Source: Pseudomonadota bacterium
GTDB lineage: Bacteria > Pseudomonadota > Alphaproteobacteria > Sphingomonadales > Sphingomonadaceae
Reading direction: 5' to 3'
DNA: 5,128 nt
NCBI GenBank assembly: GCA_947474905.1
Contig: CANJKQ010000110.1
Coordinates: forward strand, 1-5,128
Below, piece after piece: positions 1 through 5,019 of the stretch. Numbering within the stretch: position 1 is the first letter of the stretch; every line of letters starts with the position of its first letter. A model generated the notes under the pieces. It saw nothing but the letters and a program-made list of their open reading frames with translations, was not told where the DNA came from and made no database searches. The position numbers were made by a program, and so were the translations under genes.

Positions 1-263
1 CGATAATAGGTCGCGTGGGCGGAGAGCATGTCGTTATAGGCGGTGACAATGCCGATGTTCATGGCCCGGCCCGCCTTCATCTGGTCGCGGTCTTCCTCGG
101 TTCCGGCAAAGCCATGGGCGAGATTGGCGCAGCCCAGCCGCGGCCGGTCGACGCCATTTTCGCGCTCGCGATCGATCAGCGCGAGATAGGCAGCGCGGGT
201 TGGGCGCGACCGCTCGATCACCCGATCGGTGACGGCGGCGATTTCAGAATGCAAATTAGCCAT
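1..263 (-). CDS. edd: 6-phosphogluconate dehydratase, N-terminal part (cut by window edge)
   Basis: Edd dehydrates 6-phosphogluconate to 2-keto-3-deoxy-6-phosphogluconate, the committing step of the Entner-Doudoroff pathway, and is a cytoplasmic iron-sulfur enzyme of the IlvD/Edd family. Only the first 87 codons lie in the window (full-length members are about 600 residues). The translation starts MANLHSEIAAVTDRVIERS and contains the two segments I recognise from Edd N-termini: the LGCANLAHGFAG stretch (about residues 43-54) and the YNDMLSAH stretch (about residues 75-82). The ATG at 263-261 is chosen because GAGGA lies at 276-272, 8 nt upstream. The gene follows pgl on the same strand after a 107-nt gap that holds a REP pair, so it is probably the next cistron of the zwf-pgl operon. 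The related dihydroxy-acid dehydratase IlvD is less likely, given these motifs and the zwf-pgl neighbours. Confidence 0.93.
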   Translation of the reverse strand, partial: MANLHSEIAAVTDRVIERSRPTRAAYLALIDRERENGVDRPRLGCANLAHGFAGTEEDRDQMKAGRAMNIGIVTAYNDMLSAHATYY

Positions 264-280
264 TTAGTTCATCCTCTAAC

Positions 281-359
281 CCGTTCGGGCTGAGCGAAGT
301 CGAAGCCCCGTTCTTCCTCGCCACCAAGAACAGCCCTTCGACAAGCTCAGGGCGAACGG
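281..359. repeat. REP-like inverted pair between pgl and edd
   Basis: Two oppositely oriented copies of a short palindromic unit occupy most of the pgl-edd gap. The left copy begins CCGTTCGGGCTGAGC at 281 and the right copy ends in CGAACGG at 359. Each forms its own hairpin: GGGCT (287-291) with AGCCC (304-308), and GCCCT (333-337) with AGGGC (349-353). The outer arms also pair with each other. Between the copies the stem bases differ in a compensatory way (GGGCT/AGCCC against GCCCT/AGGGC in the same orientation) while pairing is kept. The unit resembles the GAGC-TTGTCGAAG palindromes scattered between genes in many sphingomonad and other proteobacterial genomes. Within an operon such repeats often affect mRNA stability or downstream expression; here that is inference. 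Confidence 0.85.
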
Positions 360-370
360 CATGGAGGTTT

Positions 371-1078
371 TCACTGCTTCGCCCAGTGAATATCGACGGG
401 CAGCTCGACATCGGCAAGCACCCGGCCAATCGGATAAGGCGACATCGGCCCGTCCTTGATCGCGCGCTCGATCACCTGTTTCTTGGCGCTCCCCGACACC
501 GCGATGATCAACGCACGGGCCGCGACAATGGCGGCGCGGGTTAGCGTGACGCGCGCCACGGGGGCCTCGGCGGGCAGGGGATCGGGCATCACACCCGTCG
601 CGCGCCGTTCCTTGGGGCCGTTTACCGCTTCGTCGAAATCGGGGCCGGGGAAGATTGAGGCGGTGTGGCCATCGGCGCCGACGCCGAGCAGGCACAGGTC
701 GAGCGGCCAGTGCACATCCTGCAGCCGCGCATCCGCCGCGCGCCCGGCCGCCTTGTAATCCGCCGCCGCCTCGCTGGTGATCGGCATCACCCGCGCGCCT
801 TTGGGCAGGAATGTCTTGCCGATGGCGGTGACGTTGGACAGCGCATCGCCCATCGCGACGAGCCGATCGTCGGTGGGGATGATCGTGACGCGCTTCCAGT
901 CGAGCTTGGCCTTGGCGAGGCGCTCATAAATCGGCAGCGGCGTCTTGCCGCCGGCGAGCGCAATCACCGCCGCACCGCGCGCATCGATCGCGCTTTCGAT
1001 GATGAAGCCGATATCGCCGGAAACGGCATCGGCCATTTCCTCGGCATCGTCATAATCCCACCATTCGATTTCGGTCAT
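371..1078 (-). CDS. pgl: 6-phosphogluconolactonase (DevB/Pgl type)
   Basis: This enzyme hydrolyses 6-phospho-D-glucono-1,5-lactone to 6-phosphogluconate in the cytoplasm, between Zwf and Edd. The 235-residue product has the usual length of the DevB-type family (glucosamine-6-phosphate isomerase/6-phosphogluconolactonase fold). Visible motifs are LAGGKTPLP (41-49, the phosphate-binding loop, commonly SGGSTP), PTDDR (68-72, commonly DER), LLGVGADGHTASIFPG (130-145, the family signature with the active-site histidine at 138) and RVTLTR (176-181). The second motif has Asp where many relatives have Glu, a conservative change. The ATG at 1078 is preceded by AGGGA with 6 nt of spacing. The gene lies 152 nt downstream of zwf and 107 nt upstream of edd on the same strand. 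Both gaps are occupied by hairpin repeats, so its expression relative to its neighbours may be tuned at RNA level. A glucosamine-6-phosphate deaminase is unlikely in this context. Confidence 0.95.
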   Translation of the reverse strand: MTEIEWWDYDDAEEMADAVSGDIGFIIESAIDARGAAVIALAGGKTPLPIYERLAKAKLDWKRVTIIPTDDRLVAMGDALSNVTAIGKTFLPKGARVMPITSEAAADYKAAGRAADARLQDVHWPLDLCLLGVGADGHTASIFPGPDFDEAVNGPKERRATGVMPDPLPAEAPVARVTLTRAAIVAARALIIAVSGSAKKQVIERAIKDGPMSPYPIGRVLADVELPVDIHWAKQ

Positions 1079-1092
1079 TACTGTTCCCTTTT

Positions 1093-1223
1093 GCCCTCTC
1101 CCGCTTGCGGGAGAGGCTACGGAGACTTGGCAGCGTGCTGCCTAGTCGAAGTCGGTGAGGGTATTTCTTGCGCTATCGATCAAGAAGGCCCTCACCCAAC
1201 CCTCTCCCGTAAACGGGAGAGGG
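1093..1223. repeat. Four-hairpin intergenic repeat element between zwf and pgl
   Basis: Nearly the whole 152-bp gap consists of tandem inverted repeats. H1: CCTCTCCCGC (1095-1104) pairs with GCGGGAGAGG (1107-1116). H2: GACT-T-GGCAGC (1124-1134) pairs with GCTGCC-T-AGTC (1137-1147), with one T/T mismatch. H3: GGTGAGGG (1154-1161) pairs with CCCTCACC (1189-1196), and inside it TTCTTG (1165-1170) pairs with CAAGAA (1181-1186). H4: CCCTCTCCCGT (1200-1210) pairs with ACGGGAGAGGG (1213-1223). The outer arms of H1 and H4 are also complementary to each other, so the element could fold as one large cruciform. It resembles the CCCTCTCCCGC...GCGGGAGAGGG repeats common between genes in GC-rich proteobacteria (BIME or MITE-like). 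It begins 7 nt after the zwf stop and ends 14 nt before the pgl start. No T-tract follows, so a plain intrinsic terminator is not indicated. Confidence 0.88.
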
Positions 1224-1230
1224 CTAGAAG

Positions 1231-2691
1231 CTATTCATCCTGCCACGTCACGCCGTCGCGTTCGGTCAAGGCAATTGCGGCGGATGGGCCCCAGCTGCCC
1301 GATGTATAGGGCTTGGGGCGCATGCCATTGGCGGCCCAGCCGGCACGGATGCGGTCGATCCAGGTCCATTGCGCCTCCACCTCGTCACGGCGGACGAACA
1401 GCGTCGGGTCGCCCTCGATCAAGTCGAGCAACAGGCGCTCATAGGCGATCCGCCGCCGCGTGCCGGCAAATTCGGTGTCAAGGCTGAGGTCAAGCGGCAC
1501 TTCACGCAGCCGAATGCCTTCGCGGTCCAGCCCCGGCTCCTTTGCCATCACCAGCAGGCGGACATATTCCTGCGGTTGCAAGCGGATGACGAGCGTGTTG
1601 GGTTGCAGCCGCCCACCGCGATCCGCGAAAATCGAGTGCGGAACGCATTTGAACTGCACGACGATTTCGGACTGGCGCATCGGCATGCGCTTGCCGGTGC
1701 GCAGGTAAAAGGGCACGCCCTGCCAGCGCCAATTATCGACATGCGCCTTGATCGCGACAAAGGTTTCGGTGTCGGAGGGCTGACCAAGTTCGTCGAGATA
1801 GCCCTTCACCGCCGCGCCATTCACCGCGCCGGCGCCATATTGGCCGGTGACGGTGAGTTGCGGCGCCTCGGCCTCGGTAATGGGCCTTAGCGACCGCAGC
1901 ACCTTTACCTTCTCATCGCGGATGGCGGTGCCGTCAAAGCTCGCGGGCGGCTCCATCGCGATCAGCGCGAGCAGCTGCAGCATATGGTTCTGCACCATAT
2001 CGCGCAGCGCGCCGGAACCATCATAATAGCCCGCGCGCCCTTCCAACCCGACCGTTTCTGATACCGTAATCTGCACATTGGCGATGCCTGCGGCATTCCA
2101 CACGGGTTCGAACAGCATGTTGCCAAAGCGCAGCGCCAGGATGTTCTGGACGGTTTCCTTGCCCAGATAATGGTCGATGCGAAACGTGCGGCTTTCAGGG
2201 AAAACCTCAGCAACCGCGTCGTTGATCTCGCGGCTGGAGGCAAGGTCGTGGCCCAGCGGCTTTTCCAGCCCGATGCGCACCTTATCCCCCGCCAGCCCCG
2301 CCGATTCCAGTCCCTTGATCGTCGGCCGGAACAGCGAGGGGGCGGTGGACAGAAAAATGGCAAGACCGCCCGAAATATCGCCGATCTTCGCTGCAAGCTC
2401 GGCGAAACCGTCGGTCTTGGACGCATCCAGCGGCTGGTAATGCAGGCGTTCCAGAAACGCGCCGATCGCGCTTTCGTCCTTGCGATCGGCCGGTACAAAG
2501 GTGTCGAGCGCCTTGGCCGCGAAGGCGCGGAAACTGGCGTCGTCATGCTCCGATCGCGCGGTGCCGGTAATCGTCAACCCCGCAGGCAGCAGCCCGTCCG
2601 CCGCCAGCCCGTAAAGCGAGGGGAGCAGCATGCGCTGCGCCAGATCCCCCGTCGCCCCGAACAGCAACAGCTTGGCGACCGGATCACGCAT
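1231..2691 (-). CDS. zwf: Glucose-6-phosphate 1-dehydrogenase
   Basis: Zwf oxidises glucose-6-phosphate to 6-phosphogluconolactone with NADP+ (or NAD+), entering the Entner-Doudoroff and oxidative pentose-phosphate routes in the cytoplasm. The 486 residues match the family's usual length of about 490. The N-terminal Rossmann domain carries the dinucleotide loop GATGDLA (12-18) and EKPLG (143-147). The active-site signature RIDHYLGKE is at 171-179, with D173, H174 and K178. A second histidine, H236 in DMVQNHMLQ, sits 62 residues after H174, the same spacing as the phosphate-binding and catalytic-base histidines (178 and 240) of the Leuconostoc enzyme. LRTGKRM (330-336) is the conserved substrate-side loop. 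I chose the ATG at 2691 over an upstream CAT/ATG at 2724 because AAGGGGG (2707-2701) lies 9 nt before it and the protein then opens directly into the Rossmann strand. The gene overlaps the end of argC by 8 nt, which suggests translational coupling. Confidence 0.97.
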   Translation of the reverse strand: MRDPVAKLLLFGATGDLAQRMLLPSLYGLAADGLLPAGLTITGTARSEHDDASFRAFAAKALDTFVPADRKDESAIGAFLERLHYQPLDASKTDGFAELAAKIGDISGGLAIFLSTAPSLFRPTIKGLESAGLAGDKVRIGLEKPLGHDLASSREINDAVAEVFPESRTFRIDHYLGKETVQNILALRFGNMLFEPVWNAAGIANVQITVSETVGLEGRAGYYDGSGALRDMVQNHMLQLLALIAMEPPASFDGTAIRDEKVKVLRSLRPITEAEAPQLTVTGQYGAGAVNGAAVKGYLDELGQPSDTETFVAIKAHVDNWRWQGVPFYLRTGKRMPMRQSEIVVQFKCVPHSIFADRGGRLQPNTLVIRLQPQEYVRLLVMAKEPGLDREGIRLREVPLDLSLDTEFAGTRRRIAYERLLLDLIEGDPTLFVRRDEVEAQWTWIDRIRAGWAANGMRPKPYTSGSWGPSAAIALTERDGVTWQDE

Positions 2692-3631
2692 GCGCCATTT
2701 CCCCCTTGAGCATGAGGCCAGCAATGGGATCGAGCCCGGCCATGATGTTGAGATTCTGTACCGCTGTCCCCGACGCGCCCTTCCCCAGATTGTCGAGCGT
2801 CGCGATCAGCCGCGCTTGGCCCGCTGCGGCATTGCCGAGGACGCGAAGCTGCATCTGATCGGTTCCGGCCAGCTCCTCGATCAGGATGAGCGCGGCGTCG
2901 TCCTCGATAACGCGGACGAGCGGGCTGTCGGCATAGGCGTCGCGCAGGACGGCAAGGCAATCGGCGGGGGAGGGGCGGCCCGGCATCTGCGCCAGCGGCA
3001 GCGGCACCTCGACAATCATGCCGCGATGCGTTGCTGCGACCGTCGGCTGGAAGATTGGCGGATGGGCAAGGCCGGCATGATGCTGCATCTCGGCGACATG
3101 CTTGTGCGCGCCGCGCAGGCCATAAGCCCGAAAAGCGGTCGCAGCGTCGCCGCTTTCAAATTCGGCGATCATCGCCTTGCCGCCGCCCGAATAGCCCGAG
3201 GTGGCGTTGACCGATAGCGGCCAGTCTGCCGGCACCAGTCCGGCGCGGACCAGCGGCGCGATGAGGGCCAGAAATCCGGTGGGATAGCAGCCGGGATTGC
3301 TCACCCGCTTTGCCCCGGCAATCCGGTCGGCCTGATCGGGCGCCAGCTCGGCAAAGCCATAGACCCAGCCCGGCGCCACGCGATGCGCGGTCGAGGCGTC
3401 GATCACGCGGCTATGGTCATTGGCGATCATCGCCACCGCCTCGCGGGCGGCATCGTCGGGCAGGCAGAGAATGACGATATCGGCATCGTTCAATGCCTCG
3501 CGCCGGGCGTGTGCGTCCTTGCGGCGCGCATCGTCGAGCGTCACCAGCGAAAATTCGCCGCGATCGGCCAGCCGGTGATGGATTTCGAGCCCTGTCGTGC
3601 CGCTCGCGCCGTCGATGAAGACGCTGGTCAT
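2684..3631 (-). CDS. argC: N-acetyl-gamma-glutamyl-phosphate reductase (short, type 2)
   Basis: ArgC reduces N-acetyl-glutamyl-5-phosphate to the semialdehyde with NADPH, the third step of arginine synthesis, in the cytoplasm. The 315 residues fit the shorter type-2 AGPR class (about 310) rather than the 340-350 residue type 1. The N-terminus FIDGASGTTG (5-14) is the NADP-binding loop. The catalytic cysteine is C115 in SNPGCYPTG (111-119). GYSGGGK (146-152) and GLRGAHKHVAEM (171-182) hold the conserved glycine-rich loop and the histidines expected near the active site. DNLGKGASGTAVQNLNIMAG (280-299) is the typical C-terminal signature. The ATG at 3631 shares ATGA with the stop of the upstream SH3-like gene, with GGGG just before it. 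Its own stop overlaps the zwf start by 8 nt. Placement inside an Entner-Doudoroff operon, away from other arg genes, is unusual; it says nothing against the enzymatic call. Confidence 0.96.
   Translation of the reverse strand: MTSVFIDGASGTTGLEIHHRLADRGEFSLVTLDDARRKDAHARREALNDADIVILCLPDDAAREAVAMIANDHSRVIDASTAHRVAPGWVYGFAELAPDQADRIAGAKRVSNPGCYPTGFLALIAPLVRAGLVPADWPLSVNATSGYSGGGKAMIAEFESGDAATAFRAYGLRGAHKHVAEMQHHAGLAHPPIFQPTVAATHRGMIVEVPLPLAQMPGRPSPADCLAVLRDAYADSPLVRVIEDDAALILIEELAGTDQMQLRVLGNAAAGQARLIATLDNLGKGASGTAVQNLNIMAGLDPIAGLMLKGEMAHA
2701..2707 (-). promoter_or_regulatory. Shine-Dalgarno site for zwf inside argC
   Basis: On the minus strand this reads AAGGGGG, 9 nt before the zwf ATG at 2691, and lies within the last codons of argC. 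It decides the zwf start in favour of 2691 over the longer frame opening at 2724. It also allows independent initiation as well as coupling to argC termination at 2684. Confidence 0.7.
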
Positions 3632-4014
3632 TGCCCCGCAGCGCCAGCGATGGCGAGCGCCGCGCGATCGATATAGCCCACCAGTCCCAGTCCCGGCGCG
3701 GTTCCCCAGACGCGGCCAGAGGCTATATCCAGCGCCTCAAACACATCGCCCGTCGCCAGCATGCCCAGCACCTCCGCGTCTTCGCCAGGGGCCGCGCGCA
3801 GCGGCACCTCGCGCGTCGCGGTCATTATCAACGGCGCGGCATAATGGGGGGCGAATACGTATTCGGCGAGGCGGATATCGGCGAGATCGGGCCGCACCGC
3901 GTATTTCTGCGGGTCGAGCGTGACCGAATGTCCCTGCAGTGCGAACTGGTTAGGCCTGGGCGAGCCGATGTCCTTCGGAATCGGTGTCGACAATGAAATG
4001 CCCGAACTCTTCAA
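3628..4014 (-). CDS. Small SH3-like domain protein, resembles N-terminal part of NlpC/P60 hydrolases
   Basis: I cannot assign an enzymatic role. The 128-residue product has an N-terminal stretch LDPQKYAVRPDLADIRLAEY (33-52) followed by VFAPHYAAP (53-61). I recognise this as the opening of sphingomonad NlpC/P60 (C40) peptidoglycan hydrolases. Then comes a bacterial SH3-like segment (about 63-122) with the usual LRAAPGEDAEVLGMLATGD, VWGTAP and GLVGYID elements. The catalytic Cys-His NlpC/P60 domain that would normally follow is absent: the frame stops in the ATGA shared with argC. No signal peptide is evident. The start is uncertain. There is no ATG until residue 64, which is inside the conserved region. 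The TTG at 4014 has GAGGGGG at 4030-4024, 9 nt upstream, but lies inside marR (65-nt overlap). A TTG at 3993 and a GTG at 3897 are alternatives. It may be a stand-alone ligand-binding domain or the remnant of a longer hydrolase. Confidence 0.72.
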   Translation of the reverse strand: MKSSGISLSTPIPKDIGSPRPNQFALQGHSVTLDPQKYAVRPDLADIRLAEYVFAPHYAAPLIMTATREVPLRAAPGEDAEVLGMLATGDVFEALDIASGRVWGTAPGLGLVGYIDRAALAIAGAAGQ

Positions 4015-4315
4015 GAAACTTGGCCCCCTCGCTCGTGCGCGTCACATAAATGTTACGCCGGTCGCGATCATCGCGTTCGCGCCGCAGATAGCCGAGGGCA
4101 CCAAGCCTGTTCAAGGCGCGTGTGATAACGGGTTTCGAGACGTTGAGCGAGCGAGCCAATCCGCGCACGGTATGGGGGCCGGGCTGTAAATAAACCACCA
4201 TCAACAACGCCATTTGGCGGTTGGTCAGGTCAGGCTCGCCCGACCGGACATAGCCGACCAGCGAGGTCATCCACTCGGCCAATGGCTGCCGCGCCTTAAA
4301 CTGAAGCTCGATCAT
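3950..4315 (-). CDS. MarR-family transcriptional regulator (short)
   Basis: This is a predicted dimeric winged-helix DNA-binding protein acting in the cytoplasm; its ligand and targets are unknown. From the ATG at 4315 it is 121 residues, short for MarR proteins (usually about 140-150), so the first dimerisation helix is reduced. The DNA-binding part is clear: LTNRQMALLMVVYLQPGPHT (30-49) is the helix before the motif, VRGLARSLNVSKPVITRALNRL (50-71) is the helix-turn-helix, and RRERDDRDRRNIYVT (78-92) is the charged wing with the D-x-R-x-R pattern of the family. The frame stays open to 4432. I chose 4315 because GGGGA (4326-4322) lies 6 nt upstream and the extra 39 residues look unlike protein of this family. 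It heads the run into the SH3-like gene, argC and zwf and is divergent from secG. Autoregulation, and perhaps control of the genes behind it, is a reasonable inference. Confidence 0.88.
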   Translation of the reverse strand: MIELQFKARQPLAEWMTSLVGYVRSGEPDLTNRQMALLMVVYLQPGPHTVRGLARSLNVSKPVITRALNRLGALGYLRRERDDRDRRNIYVTRTSEGAKFLEEFGHFIVDTDSEGHRLAQA

Positions 4316-4512
4316 CACTCTTCCCCACGCTACTCTACTGGGCCCGCCCGGATATTCGGTGGCGCCACGAATCGTAACGCCGTGCGGTCCATTTGGTTGC
4401 ATCGCCGTGCCGAGCCTTTCGGTCGACGACATTCACATAGTTGATAGTCTGGTCCCCAGGGCCTATGTCCCGCGCCGATCCATCCCTTTTTGCAAAGTCT
4501 GTCGTTCGTCAC
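4316..4512. promoter_or_regulatory. Divergent control region between marR-type gene and secG
   Basis: This 197-bp region must hold promoters for at least one of the two divergent genes unless secG is read from further upstream, which the opposite strand of marR makes unlikely. I see no clear TTGACA/TATAAT pair on either strand. A direct repeat ATAGT-TG-ATAGT is at 4437-4448 and a palindrome at 4354-4372. The plus-strand frame is open from 4441 into secG, but its codons do not look like a SecG N-terminus. Confidence 0.5.
4354..4372. promoter_or_regulatory. Candidate operator palindrome upstream of marR-type gene
   Basis: ATTCG (4354-4358) and CGAAT (4368-4372) form perfect arms. The centre also contains the 10-bp perfect palindrome GTGGCGCCAC (4359-4368). 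The site lies about 40 nt upstream of the marR start codon at 4315. MarR proteins typically bind palindromes of roughly this size in their own promoter region, so this is a candidate autoregulatory operator. Binding is inferred, not shown. Confidence 0.4.
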
Positions 4513-4935
4513 ATGTTCACTTTTTTCCTGGTTGTTCAAGCGCTAATCGCTGCGGCACTGGTCGGCATCATTCTGATGCAAAAGTCCGAGGGCGGCGGTC
4601 TTGGCACCGGCGGCAGCCCTTCGGGGCTGATGTCGGCGCGCGGTGCGGCGGATTTCCTGACGCGGACGACGGCGATCCTGGCGACGGCTTTCGTTTCGCT
4701 GTCGATCGTGCTGGCGGTGCTGGCGGCGACGCGGCATTCGACCACGATCGATACCTCGGCGGCCAAGGCCGCGCCCTCGCAACCTTTGGTGCCTGCAGGC
4801 GCGCCACCGCAAGTGCCCGGTACGCTGGGGCAGAGCGGGTCGGCGGCGGCCGCAGCGGCGTTGCAGGCAAATTCGGCGGCACCAGCGGCTGCGCCTGTGC
4901 CTGCCGATAACGGCGCGGTGCCGCTGCAACGCTGA
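4513..4935 (+). CDS. secG: Preprotein translocase subunit SecG
   Basis: SecG is the small inner-membrane partner of SecY and SecE and assists SecA-driven protein export. The 140-residue product shows the family layout: a first membrane helix (about 3-22, ending in ILMQ), the cytosolic loop QKSEGGGLGTGGSPSGLMSARGAADFLTRTT (about 23-53) with the conserved glycine run and GxxDFLTR signature, and a second helix (about 54-72). Residues 73-140 are a low-complexity Ala/Pro/Gln-rich tail, common in alphaproteobacterial SecG but long relative to the roughly 110-residue E. coli protein. The start at 4513 is chosen because MFTFFLVVQ opens the first helix as in relatives. No good Shine-Dalgarno is visible before it, and in-frame ATGs exist at 4441 and 4465. 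pyrG follows on the same strand after 84 nt. The gene is divergent from the marR-led operon. Confidence 0.94.
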   Translation: MFTFFLVVQALIAAALVGIILMQKSEGGGLGTGGSPSGLMSARGAADFLTRTTAILATAFVSLSIVLAVLAATRHSTTIDTSAAKAAPSQPLVPAGAPPQVPGTLGQSGSAAAAAALQANSAAPAAAPVPADNGAVPLQR

Positions 4936-4948
4936 GCGGCGCGTGTGT

Positions 4949-4976
4949 CCCGCGCATTAAAATAAATCAGCGCGGG
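4949..4976 (+). terminator. Hairpin between secG and pyrG, possible weak terminator
   Basis: CCCGCGC (4949-4955) and GCGCGGG (4970-4976) form a perfect 7-bp stem. It can extend by G-U pairs to about 4945-4980, around a 14-nt AT-rich loop. No run of T follows, and the loop is large for an intrinsic terminator. It may instead be a processing or attenuation structure between two co-transcribed genes. Confidence 0.4.
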
Positions 4977-5019
4977 GTGCTTGTCGGGACCGGCAAAGGG
5001 CGGCTAGGCGGATGGCCCC

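Noticed and set aside
276..695. 139-codon minus-strand frame overlapping pgl and the REP pair
   Set aside because: It is out of frame with pgl, Arg-rich, and includes the REP sequence. pgl in the other frame has full family motifs.
1200..1223. H4 hairpin as an intrinsic terminator for zwf
   Set aside because: It follows the zwf stop closely and is strong, but no T-tract lies downstream on the minus strand, and further hairpins and pgl follow at once. It is better explained as part of the repeat element.
665..1309. 214-codon plus-strand open frame spanning the pgl-zwf gap
   Set aside because: It is antisense to pgl, crosses the hairpin element and enters zwf. The composition is an antisense shadow and no family is recognisable.
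2170..2709. Long open frame on the plus strand opposite zwf (179 codons)
   Set aside because: It lies fully antisense to a clear zwf with intact catalytic motifs. Its translation is Arg/Gln/Gly-rich, as expected from the opposite strand of a high-GC gene, and it shows no domain.
4316..4432. N-terminal extension of the MarR-type protein from an ATG at 4432
   Set aside because: The extra 39 residues do not resemble MarR sequence and would cover the probable control region. The ATG at 4315 has a good ribosome-binding site.
4441..4512. N-terminal extension of SecG from ATGs at 4441 or 4465
   Set aside because: SecG proteins normally begin within a few residues of the first membrane helix. The extra residues are polar and unlike the family. 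The weak ribosome-binding site at 4513 leaves a little doubt.
4536..4957. Several minus-strand open frames opposite secG
   Set aside because: They are Arg/Pro/Ala-rich antisense shadows created by the GC-rich Ala/Pro tail of SecG and have no start signals or domains.
5012..5014. ATG 8 nt before the pyrG start
   Set aside because: It is out of frame with the conserved [10 protein letters not shown] opening. The ATG at 5020 fits the family and the AGGCGG spacing.
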